DNA of 64,000 nt, from contig CAWCTX010000009.1 in NCBI GenBank assembly GCA_963798505.1, positions 434,001 to 498,000 of the forward strand, read 5' to 3'. The stretch is from CAVWSM01 sp963798505. Its GTDB lineage: Bacteria > Actinomycetota > Actinomycetes > Jiangellales > Jiangellaceae. Positions 36,551 to 44,350 of this stretch are shown here, in pieces. Within the stretch, counting starts at the first letter, position 1. Each line of letters begins with the position of its first letter. The translations under genes and the position numbers were made by a program. The notes under the pieces are model-generated. The model saw only the letters and a program-made list of their open reading frames with translations, searched no databases and was not told the DNA's origin.

Positions 36551-37759
36551 ATGGCCTCCGCCACGCAAGGCCGCTTCAAGCGCTGGCTGTCGCGCCCGCC
36601 ACGCGCACACGGCGAGCCAATTCCGGACCGGAGAGTCAGCTTTCTCGAGCTGTTCTATGACCTGGTCTTCGTCGTCGTCATCTCGCAGGCCGCTCATCAC
36701 CTCGCCGAGCACGTCACGGTACGCGGGATCGCCGAGTTCGCCGTCGTGTTCGCGTTGATCTGGATCGCCTGGGTCAACGGGTCTCTCTACCTCGAGCTCC
36801 ATGGCCGGGAGGATGGGCGTACACGCACCATCGTCTTTGTACAGATGGGCTTGCTGGTCTTGCTGGCGGTGTTCACCGCCGATGCACCGGCAGAGGATGG
36901 TCGGGCCTTCGCCATCGTGTACGCGGCATGTCTGGCGCATGTGACGTGGCTGTACTTCACAGTCCGGCGACAAGACCGTCAGCACCGACCCGAGTTCCTG
37001 GCGCAGACGGGGCTCTTTGTGATCGGACTCGCTGTCGGGGCGGCGGTTGTCCTCACGAGCGGCTTCCTCCCCGCCGTGCCGCGACTCACTGTGTGGGCGG
37101 GTGTCGCCATCGTTTGGATAACGGGCCTGTTGCTGGTCGGGCGGACTGAAGTGGGCCTGACCCAGGGCCTACATCCCACCGAGTCGCTGGTCGAGCGGTT
37201 CGGATTGTTCACGATCATCGTTCTCGGCGAGGTCGTGTTCGGCGTCGTGGACGGGATGTCCTCCGCGGAGCGCGACGTCAAGACGATCACGACCGGGATG
37301 ATCGCCCTCGTGATCGGCTTCGGCTTCTGGTGGATCTACTTCGACCTGGTCGGCCGCCGGATGCCGCGACCAGTGGGCAGTGCACTGGCGAGCTGGTCGC
37401 TGAGTCACCTGCCCATCACCATGTCCATCGCTGCGGCTGGTGCCGCGATGGTCAGTCTGATCGAACATGCCCACGACACCCGCACGCCCGCGGGCACGGC
37501 CTGGCTGCTCTCTGGCGCCGTTGTGGTGGGCCTGCTCGCCCTGATCCTCATCGAGAGCGCGCTCGTTGACGCAGAGCGCCTAAGCGTCGTCTATCGACCG
37601 TTAAGACTTGTGCTGGCCGCGGGAGCCGCCGCAGCCCTTGTCGTCGGCTGGGCCCGGCCGGCGCCTTGGTTGCTCGCTGTGTTGCTCGTCGCGATTCTCT
37701 CGGTGATCTGGTTCTTCGCCGTCATGCGTTTTCTGCAAGCCGATGCGTGGGGCGAGTGA
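36551..37759 (+). CDS. Low temperature requirement protein A (LtrA) family
   Basis: 402 residues from the ATG at 36551; an upstream start (36404) would add a low-complexity leader. The LtrA signature VSFLELFYDLVFVVVISQAA opens the first of about twelve helices, followed by IAWVNGSLYLELHGRED, FGLFTIIVLGEVVFGVVDG and FGFWWIYFD. The family is integral to the membrane; the name comes from a Listeria cold-growth mutant, and the molecular function is unknown. It converges on the ZIP-like gene with an 8-bp gap. Confidence 0.92.
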   Translation: MASATQGRFKRWLSRPPRAHGEPIPDRRVSFLELFYDLVFVVVISQAAHHLAEHVTVRGIAEFAVVFALIWIAWVNGSLYLELHGREDGRTRTIVFVQMGLLVLLAVFTADAPAEDGRAFAIVYAACLAHVTWLYFTVRRQDRQHRPEFLAQTGLFVIGLAVGAAVVLTSGFLPAVPRLTVWAGVAIVWITGLLLVGRTEVGLTQGLHPTESLVERFGLFTIIVLGEVVFGVVDGMSSAERDVKTITTGMIALVIGFGFWWIYFDLVGRRMPRPVGSALASWSLSHLPITMSIAAAGAAMVSLIEHAHDTRTPAGTAWLLSGAVVVGLLALILIESALVDAERLSVVYRPLRLVLAAGAAAALVVGWARPAPWLLAVLLVAILSVIWFFAVMRFLQADAWGE

Positions 37760-37767
37760 CGGCGCGC

Positions 37768-38463
37768 TCACCCAAACCCGATCAGCCCGAAGGAGAGCGC
37801 GAACCCCGCGACAGTTGCGATCCCTGCTCGGACACCCGCGTGCTTGTTGGCCTCGGGCACGAGCTCCGTCGTCAGACTGCAGAGTACGGCGCCTCCCGCG
37901 GCAGCCAGGGTGAGGGCCACGACATGGTCGCGGGCCTCGTGGAGGAGTGAGTAGCCGACGAGGGCGGTCACGCCGCACAGCACAGCCAGCCCCACCCACA
38001 TCGCCAAAATGTGCCTGCTGTCTACGCCTCGCTTGAGCAGTCCGGTCGTGTGCGCCATGGCCTCCGGCGCACCGCACAGGAAAACGGCCACGATAATGGC
38101 TATCTCGATGCCGTGGCCGGCGAGCAGGCCACCCACGATGATGATGGCTTCTGGGGTCACACTCATGGCGTGGACGGCCACCTGTTGTGCTGTCAGGTGA
38201 CCGTGAACTCTGTTGAGCCCATCGATCACGGCGGCATAGGCCGCCGCGCCGGCGAGCAGCCCGATCGCCACCCGGCTGCTCGCACCGGCGAACTCACTGG
38301 CCTCGCCGACGAGCTCATAGGCGACTGCACTGATCAGCGCGCCGGCACCGAGGCCGGTTACGGTTCCGAGGAGGACGTCGTTGACACGCCAACGGACGGC
38401 GATCGCGCCGCCGATGACGAACGACAGCCCCGCCACCAGGCCCCACACGAACGCTCCGGTCAT
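37768..38463 (-). CDS. ZIP-like polytopic membrane protein
   Basis: 231 residues, about seven helices. The helices carry ZIP-like features: GLGAGALISAVAYELVGEA in the first half and CSLTTELVPEANKHAGVRAG near the end, both with E-L-x-x-E-A. The classical ZIP His motif HSxxEG is changed (VHAMSVTPEAIIIVGGLLAG), so metal transport is only a suggestion. It is the last gene of the minus-strand cluster, 22 bp after the 212-residue membrane protein. Confidence 0.78.
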   Translation of the reverse strand: MTGAFVWGLVAGLSFVIGGAIAVRWRVNDVLLGTVTGLGAGALISAVAYELVGEASEFAGASSRVAIGLLAGAAAYAAVIDGLNRVHGHLTAQQVAVHAMSVTPEAIIIVGGLLAGHGIEIAIIVAVFLCGAPEAMAHTTGLLKRGVDSRHILAMWVGLAVLCGVTALVGYSLLHEARDHVVALTLAAAGGAVLCSLTTELVPEANKHAGVRAGIATVAGFALSFGLIGFG

Positions 38464-38485
38464 GGTGGGCGATCACCGCCTGACG

Positions 38486-39124
38486 TCAGATCGAGATGCT
38501 GACGGGGAACGTGGCCAGCCAGGCAACCGTACCGACGAAGATGAAGACGCCGAAGCCCAGCAGGAACCGGCGCAGGCGGGGGGACTGCAGTTTGGTGCTC
38601 ATACCGGCGAAGAAGAGCACGGCTGCGAAGAGCACCACACACAGCACGTAGTTTGTGGCCCGCTGGATGTTTGCCCTCGCCGTCGCTGACAGGCGCTCGG
38701 CGTCGGCCTCCAGCCGCTCTGCGTCATCCCGTGCCTCGAGCTGGTACTCGGGCATGGCGAACGGCGTGAGCGGGGCATCGGGGTTGCGGAGGGGCATGGT
38801 CGCAACCCAGGCGTCCATCGCGGGCCTGAACTCATCGCGGAAGCGCTCGTAGTAGAAGTCGGTGAGCTCCGTCTGCTCCTGCGCGTAGGCGTCGACCCAC
38901 TGGATGAAAGTCGCCACGTCGACCTGGGTCTGGGAGTTTGCCAGGCCATCGGCCTTCGTCGATTCGACGCGGGCGGCCCCGGCGCGGCTGAACGCCGTTG
39001 CCTGCTCACCGTTCCAACGGCTCGCCTGGTATCCGCTCCAGGCGGTGGCGACCGTTGCTGCCGCCAACAACACCGTTGCGACGAGCTCGAGAAGACCGTT
39101 GGTCCGGCCCGAGCCCGGGGTCAT
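38486..39124 (-). CDS. Two-ended membrane protein of unknown function
   Basis: 212 residues. A membrane helix at about 12-28 is followed by a long charged, helical region (about 30-150; WNGEQATAFSRAGAARVEST, DFYYERFRDEFRPAMDAWV) and two more helices at the C-terminus (about 153-175 and 187-208). It overlaps the DUF4239 gene by 4 bp (ATGA), so the two proteins are probably made together and may form one complex. No family recognised. Confidence 0.85.
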   Translation of the reverse strand: MTPGSGRTNGLLELVATVLLAAATVATAWSGYQASRWNGEQATAFSRAGAARVESTKADGLANSQTQVDVATFIQWVDAYAQEQTELTDFYYERFRDEFRPAMDAWVATMPLRNPDAPLTPFAMPEYQLEARDDAERLEADAERLSATARANIQRATNYVLCVVLFAAVLFFAGMSTKLQSPRLRRFLLGFGVFIFVGTVAWLATFPVSISI

Positions 39125-39945
39125 GACGCGCCCCCCGCTTCGTCGCACGGAATCGGCACCTGCAGGTTCACGGCGGCCAAGGCCTCGTCGATAATCTCCA
39201 GCGACCGCTCCATCGCGACCGGATCGAGCCCGCCGACGCCGCCGTGGAACGGATTGTCCAGCGTGTTCAACAGGAGCAGCAACGTCACGATGACCGAGAC
39301 AACCGCGCCCATCAGGAGCCCCTGGACGACGGCACGCTCGCCGCTGTCGGCGAAGAAGAGCATGTAGACGAAGATGACGGCGGCAATGAAGAACAGCGAG
39401 ATCCACAGCGGGATCGGGATCACCCCGACGGCGCCGTGGACTCTATCGAGCCGCGCGGCCTCGCGGGTCGAGGTCTGCTCGAGCCATTTGTCGTAGGCGG
39501 ACTGCTCGCTTGCCAACTCCGGCTCCAGGGCCTGTATGGAGCGGAACATCTCGACACCCCACGGATTGACGTGGTCGCCGAGCGTGCCCGACCGCATCCG
39601 GTCCCATTCCTCGCCGACGACCGACCTTCCATAGCAGATGACCTCGCCGGTCAGCTCAGTCGCTGTGTCCTCTGGGAACAGCAGTGCGGTCTCGACCTGC
39701 TGCACGACTGTGAGTGCCTCCGTCTCGGCGCCCGTCCGTGACTGGTCATAGCTCGAGAACGCCAGGAAGATGATGAAGCCGAGCAGGATCGAGAAGCCGG
39801 CCGCCAGGACGCCGAACACCCCGGACGCCCGGTCGCCGTCTGCGAAGTAGCTGCCGTCGGGCGCCGTGCGCCGCACCACCAGCATCACCGCAATCGCAAC
39901 GGCCGTGATGCCGAAGATGATGAGGGCGCCCACGACGATGTTCAC
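39121..39945 (-). CDS. DUF4239-family membrane protein
   Basis: 274 residues. An N-terminal helix (1-24) precedes a second (about 43-65; VFGVLAAGFSILLGFIIFLA), a long outer/inner helical section with EWDRMRSG and EQTSTREAARLDRVHG, and two helices near 180-225. The bestrophin-like layout with SSYDQSRTGAETEALTVVQQ is typical of DUF4239. Role unknown; ion conductance has been guessed for the group. Coupled to the gene at 38486-39124. Confidence 0.85.
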   Translation of the reverse strand: MNIVVGALIIFGITAVAIAVMLVVRRTAPDGSYFADGDRASGVFGVLAAGFSILLGFIIFLAFSSYDQSRTGAETEALTVVQQVETALLFPEDTATELTGEVICYGRSVVGEEWDRMRSGTLGDHVNPWGVEMFRSIQALEPELASEQSAYDKWLEQTSTREAARLDRVHGAVGVIPIPLWISLFFIAAVIFVYMLFFADSGERAVVQGLLMGAVVSVIVTLLLLLNTLDNPFHGGVGGLDPVAMERSLEIIDEALAAVNLQVPIPCDEAGGAS

Positions 39946-39987
39946 GACGTGTCGCCCCCATCCCCGTTCACTTGACGCGCTGGTTCA

Positions 39988-40377
39988 CTATGCCCCAGCG
40001 AGCAGCTTGGCCTTCTGCGCGACGAACTCGTTCTCCGTGAGGAGACCGGAGTTCCGCAGCTCGGCGAGTTTGGCGATCTCGTCCGCAGTGGAGGATCCGT
40101 TCGGCGATGCCACGGTTTGGATGTACTGCCGGGTCGCCTTCTCCCGCTCGGCGGCCTCTTGCATGTTTCGATCGCTCATGGAGTTGCCGCGGGCGATCAG
40201 ATAGACGAGCACTCCGAGCCAGGGCACGAAGATCACGAAGATTGTCCAGAGCGCCTTGCCCCAGCCAGACAGGTCACGGCTGCGGAAGATATCGCCGAAG
40301 ATCGAGATGACGAGCCAGATCCAGGCGAAGAACAGGAAGAACCACAGCGTGGTCCAGAACAGATCCATCAGCGGCAT
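39988..40377 (-). CDS. PLDc_N/SHOCT membrane protein
   Basis: 129 residues. Two hydrophobic segments (about 7-28 and 42-62) with IFVPWLGVLVYLIARG form the phospholipase D N-terminal-like membrane hairpin. A charged helix follows (MQEAAEREKATRQYIQ), then a SHOCT domain (DEIAKLAELRNSGLLTENEF). Proteins with this pair of domains are common small actinobacterial membrane proteins of unknown role, sometimes stress-linked. Follows the sulfatase by 50 bp. Confidence 0.9.
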   Translation of the reverse strand: MPLMDLFWTTLWFFLFFAWIWLVISIFGDIFRSRDLSGWGKALWTIFVIFVPWLGVLVYLIARGNSMSDRNMQEAAEREKATRQYIQTVASPNGSSTADEIAKLAELRNSGLLTENEFVAQKAKLLAGA

Positions 40378-40427
40378 GACACTTCTCCTTTGTCGGTTGA
40401 CTTGATCACTGAGTCAGGGCTAGACAC

Positions 40428-42791
40428 TCATTGCCTTGCCATGGCGATGCGGACGCGTTCTTCGGGGCTGATGAGGTGGTCCGTGTCCTCGGCGGCCGCG
40501 TCGATGTCGATTTGCACCCAGCGGACCCGGCCGGTGAAGTGGCTGTCCTTCGGCCCGTAGTCGTCACTCACGGGTGTCGCGGTGTCGCTCCCGACGTCGG
40601 TCGTCTCGTCGGCGGAGAAAGCCATCGGCACTGTTCCGTCGACGCGACCCTCGCCCACCTTGTCGCCGTCGACGTACAGCGCGACGGTGCCGCCCTTGCC
40701 CGAGGCCGCCTCCGTCGTACGTGAACTCCATCCGCACCTGGTGCTCGCCCGCGGGGATGCGGATCGGAGCCGTAGACCTTGAACTGCTGGAGACCGAACA
40801 GGTTGTAGCAGTAGGCCGGCTTTCCATCCTTGGCGTAGAGCACGAAGCCGCCGAACGCCCCACCCTGGGAGACGATCACCCCGTTCGCGCCTGTCTCTGG
40901 CACCACGATCTGTGCGGTGACGGCGTGCGACTTGTTCTTAATGACGACCACGGAGTTCTCCGAGAGCCGACCCATCCCACCGAAGAGGATCTGGGAGTTT
41001 CCCCGCACCAGTTGAGGGCGACCGGCGAGGTCAGAGTTGAACCGCTCGAAGCGACGATCGTCGAGCGGGAGAACGTTGTACCTGCCGGCCTCCATCAGGA
41101 ACAACCGCTGCAGCTCGGCCAGCTTCGCCGGCTGCTCCTTCGCCAGGTCGCGCGCCTGCGTCCAGTCGTCCGGGCCGTAGAGCTCCCAGACGTCGTCATC
41201 GAACGCGGGCATTTCCGACGCCACCCACGGCGTGCTGTGCCGGGTGACGGCGGTCCAACCCTGGTGGTAGATGCCGCGGTTGCAGAACATCTCGAAGTAC
41301 TGCGTCGTGTGCCGGTCGTCGGCTGCGGCGTCGTCGAACGAGTACGCCATCGAGACACCCTCGTAGCGGGATCTGCTGGACGCCGTTGACGCTGACAGGC
41401 TCCGGTAGGCCGGCGGCCTCGAGCACGGTCGGCGCCACGTCGATCACATGGTGGAATTGGGAGCGAATCTCGTCCCGCGCCGAGAAGCCGCCTGGCCAGT
41501 GGACGATGGTGCCGTTGCGGGTGCCGCCCCAGTGCGACGCCACCTGCTTGGTCCACTGGTACGGGGTGTCCATCGCATGCGCCCAGCCGACCGCATAGTG
41601 GTTGTAGGCGGCCGGGCGTGCCGAAGTCGTCGATCCGAGAGGCCATGAACTCGGTCGTCTCCAGGCCGACCGCGCCGTTAAGGACGATGAGCTCGTTGAA
41701 GCAGCCCTGCGGCGTCCCCTCGGCCGACGCCCCGTTGTCGCCGATGATGTAGTAGATCAGCGTGTCGCCGAGGATCCCGAGGTCCACGAGGCTGTCGACG
41801 AGCCGGCCGACGTGGTGGTCGGTGTGCTCCAGGAACCCGGCATAGATCTCCATCTGACGTGCGAGCACCGGCTTCAGATCGTCGGGCATGTCGTCCCAGG
41901 CAGGGATCTCTGCCGGCCGAGTGGTGAGCTCGGCATCGGCGGGGATCACCCCGAGCTCCTTCTGCCGGGCAAAGGTCCGCTCCCGCAGCGCGTCCCACCC
42001 GTCGTCGAACTGGCCCTGGTACCGCGCCGACCATTCCGCGCGGAACGTGGTGCGGAGCATGCGTCGCGCCCGGCGCGAAGTAGATGAAGAACGGCTTGTC
42101 TGGCGTCAGTGCCTTCTGTTGGCGGATCCAGTCGATGGCCTGGTCGGTCATGTCCTCGGTGAAGTGGTAGCCCTCTTCCGGGGTACGGTCCGGCTCGACG
42201 GGCACGGTGTCCCGGTAGATCGCGGGCGCGTACTGGTTGGTCTCACCGCCGATGAAGCCGTAGAAGTGCTCGAACCCGGAGCCGGTCGGCCACTGGCGGA
42301 ACGGGCCCATTGGGCTGGTCTCCCAGACGGGCACCTCGTGGCACTTGCCGAACTGCGCGGTCGAGTAGCCGTTGAGCTTCAGCGTCTCCGCCAGCGGCGC
42401 CGCCGTGTTCGGCCGGATCGAGTTGTAGCCCGGAGCCGAGGTGGCGATCTCGGTGATGCCACCCATGCCGACCGAGTGGTGGTTCCGGCCGGTGAGCAGA
42501 GCCTGCCGCGTGGGAGAGCACAGGGCCGTCGTGTGGAACCGGTTGTACTTCAGGCCGTTGGCGGCAAGCCGCTCCGCCGTCGGCGTGTTGATCGGTCCGC
42601 CGAATGCGCTCGACGCCCCGAAACCGACGTCGTCGATGAGCACAACGAGCACGTTCGGCGCGCCCGCCGGCGGCCGCAGCGGCTCGATCGGCGGAAACGA
42701 CGGTGTCGGGATCCTTGGCGTCGTACGTGACGAGCCCGGAGTACGCGCGGTCAGGAATAGGCAGGGCCGTACGGCTGTCATCGGGCGACAT
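40428..42791 (-). pseudogene. Arylsulfatase (formylglycine type), multiply frameshifted
   Basis: The ATG at 42791 follows AAGGGGAA. The start (MSPDDSRTALPIPDRAYSGL) is typical of a large arylsulfatase group. The sulfatase signature CSPTRQALLTGRN is present; its Cys (codon 42520-42518) is the residue converted to formylglycine. Metal ligands appear in NVLVVLIDDVGFG and IGDNGASAEGTPQG. At least five frame changes occur (about 42700, 42065, 41615, 41370, 40760 and 40720). The C-terminal beta domain ends SPEERVRIAMARQ. No signal peptide, so probably cytosolic. It hydrolyses sulfate esters; the substrate is unknown. Part of the DUF6325 cluster. Confidence 0.88.
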
Positions 42792-42801
42792 TCGCTTCCC
42801 C

Positions 42802-42960
42802 TTAGTCGCGGCGGTCGTCTCTGCGGTCGTCACGGCGGTCCATGCGGCGGTTGACGCCGTGGGCGACGACCGCGGCGGTTGCGGCGGTGGTGGCGACCCG
42901 GGCGACCGGGGCGGGTCCGATCACCGCAGCGCGGCGCATTCGTCGACGTGCGATCCCCAT
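42802..42960 (-). CDS. 52-residue Ala/Arg-rich small protein
   Basis: ATG at 42960: a basic start (MGIARRRMRRAAVIG), a hydrophobic Ala/Val/Thr-rich stretch (about 14-35) and an Arg/Asp tail of repeated RRDD units. It lies 2 bp after the DUF6325 gene and 10 bp before the sulfatase start, so its position is that of a real operon gene. Its first 40 residues resemble the N-terminus of the SHOCT protein at 20886-21267, which also follows a DUF6325 gene. Probably membrane-associated. Function unknown. Confidence 0.7.
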   Translation of the reverse strand: MGIARRRMRRAAVIGPAPVARVATTAATAAVVAHGVNRRMDRRDDRRDDRRD

Positions 42961-42962
42961 GA

Positions 42963-43439
42963 CTAGGCTCCCTGCTCGATGGTCTCGTCGGTCTCGTCGG
43001 CCTCTTCGGCCTCGAGGGCCGCAAGGATCGCCTGGATCGGGATGCGCCCGCTCGCGACCAGCTGGCCGCCGGAGTGACGTACGGCGCTGGCGAACGGGGC
43101 GGCCCAGGTGTTCTCCCAGACGAGGACCGCGGCCGACGAACCCGGCTCGATTGCCGCGGCTAGCGCGGTCACGTCGTCCTCGCTGAGCAGCATCGCCAGC
43201 TGCGTCTCGTACGCGCGGAGCTCGCCCAGCTCATCCATGCCGAGGTCGGACAGCTCGAACGGCTCGACCGAACCGTCGGCGTCCTTCTTCAGGATCAGCA
43301 GGTCGAGCACGCGGATGATTCCCCGTTCGACGAGGTCGTCGAGGGCCGGGGCGATCGTTCCGTTGAACTTGCTCCCTGGGAACTCGACCACGATGTAGTC
43401 GACGGGACCGAGCTCGTCTAGGGCCGTTGTGTCATCCAT
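42963..43439 (-). CDS. DUF6325-family protein (intact)
   Basis: 158 residues from the ATG at 43439: LGPVDYIVVEFPGSKFNGTI, IIRVLDLLILKKDADGSVEP, LSEDDVTALAAAIEPG, then SSAAVLVWENTWAAPFASAV and an acidic tail. The pattern matches the frameshifted paralogue at 21283-21703 along its length. No membrane segment. It is the first gene of a same-strand cluster (small protein, sulfatase, PLDc_N/SHOCT, DUF4239, membrane protein, ZIP-like). A palindromic repeat lies 32-57 bp upstream of the start. Confidence 0.9.
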   Translation of the reverse strand: MDDTTALDELGPVDYIVVEFPGSKFNGTIAPALDDLVERGIIRVLDLLILKKDADGSVEPFELSDLGMDELGELRAYETQLAMLLSEDDVTALAAAIEPGSSAAVLVWENTWAAPFASAVRHSGGQLVASGRIPIQAILAALEAEEADETDETIEQGA

Positions 43440-43470
43440 GTCCTCACCTAATCCGCCAAATGGGGACGTC

Positions 43471-43496
43471 GCATCACATCGATCAGGTGATTCGGA
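43471..43496 (-). promoter_or_regulatory. Operator-like palindrome, copy 1 (before DUF6325 cluster)
   Basis: Contains ATCAC-N9-GTGAT. Over 26 bp it matches copy 2 (43901-43926) at 23 positions, including flanking GC before and TCGG after the palindrome. It is placed 32 bp upstream of the DUF6325 start, where a regulator could control the whole cluster. Confidence 0.6.
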
Positions 43497-43518
43497 TCGA
43501 GCCGGCTCCAAGCTGGCG

Positions 43519-43842
43519 CTAGTCCGCGCCTTCGGCCTCTGCGACCTCGATCGCGACCGCGAGCCCCTTGACGATCTTGCCCGTCGCGGACGCGACCCTC
43601 GCAGTGCCGACAATGGGCGCGACCGCGGCAAGAACGCCGCGAATCCGTTCGGGGTCGACACCGGCCTCGCTTGCAAGTCCGAGGTTCAACAGATACGAGA
43701 TCGATGGGGCATCGACGGCGACAAGGGCGGCGATGCGGACCAGCATGAGCGTTTCCGGATCGAGACTCGACGCGGCGGCCGAGTCCGCGGTCATGTTCGC
43801 GAGCAGATCCAGGACCGGGGTCTCGCTTGCGGATTCAGACAT
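43519..43842 (-). CDS. Carboxymuconolactone decarboxylase-like protein without catalytic Cys (1)
   Basis: 107 residues from the ATG at 43842 (an ATG at 43881 would add a poor leader). Helical, with LDPETLMLVRIAALVAVDAP, GVDPERIRGVLAAVAPIVG and TARVASATGKIVKG typical of the CMD/AhpD fold. The usual C-x-x-C redox pair is replaced by a stretch without Cys (DAPSISYLLN), so it cannot be an AhpD-type reductase. Same strand as the DUF6325 cluster, with an 80-bp gap, and divergent from a second such gene. Its upstream region carries copy 2 of the palindrome. Confidence 0.85.
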   Translation of the reverse strand: MSESASETPVLDLLANMTADSAAASSLDPETLMLVRIAALVAVDAPSISYLLNLGLASEAGVDPERIRGVLAAVAPIVGTARVASATGKIVKGLAVAIEVAEAEGAD

Positions 43843-43900
43843 CGTGCTCCCCTTCGTTCGGGTTCCTCTCGTCTCAGCCAATACGACGGGCGGAGCGGCG

Positions 43901-43926
43901 GCATCACACTGATCGGGTGATTCGGT
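43901..43926 (-). promoter_or_regulatory. Operator-like palindrome, copy 2 (between CMD-like genes)
   Basis: ATCAC-N9-GTGAT within a 26-bp block nearly identical to copy 1. It lies 59-84 bp upstream of the minus-strand CMD-like gene and 81 bp before the divergent CMD-like gene, so one protein bound here could control both. Confidence 0.6.
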
Positions 43927-44006
43927 TCACCCGATGTGCATGATGCGGCACCTGTGGGCACGCGCCGAGGATGGGGTCAGCGTCGTACGCGAAGAGGGGA
44001 GCGGAC

Positions 44007-44333
44007 GTGGACCACACGGATCGACTGCGGCTGCTGTCCCTCAACGATGCACGCTTCGCTGACACGCCGGGCGGCGAGCTCGTCACCTTCGAGGCGCTCG
44101 ATCCCAAGTCGTTGGCACTCGTCCAGCTCGCTGCGCTGATCGCGGTTGGTGGCGAGGTTCCGTCCTACGGCGCGCAGGCCGACGCCGCGGTGAGCGCCGG
44201 CGCAACGGCCGCGGAGATCGTCGATGTGCTCGTCGGTGTGATTCCCGTGGTCGGTCTCCCGCACGTGGTTGCCGCAGCACCGAAGCTCGCGTTGGCGCTG
44301 GGCTACGACACCGACGAGGCGCTGGACAGGTAA
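44007..44333 (+). CDS. Carboxymuconolactone decarboxylase-like protein without catalytic Cys (2)
   Basis: 108 residues from the GTG at 44007 (GAGGGGAGCG upstream). LDPKSLALVQLAALIAVGGE, AGATAAEIVDVLVGVIPVVG and LPHVVAAAPKLALAL follow the CMD/AhpD layout, again with no Cys at the redox site (GEVPSYGAQAD). It is clearly related to the divergent gene at 43519-43842. Function unknown; loss of Cys suggests binding or structure. It converges on the LuxR ATPase regulator, 17 bp apart. Confidence 0.85.
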   Translation: MDHTDRLRLLSLNDARFADTPGGELVTFEALDPKSLALVQLAALIAVGGEVPSYGAQADAAVSAGATAAEIVDVLVGVIPVVGLPHVVAAAPKLALALGYDTDEALDR

Positions 44334-44350
44334 CACGAGCAACGGCTCAG

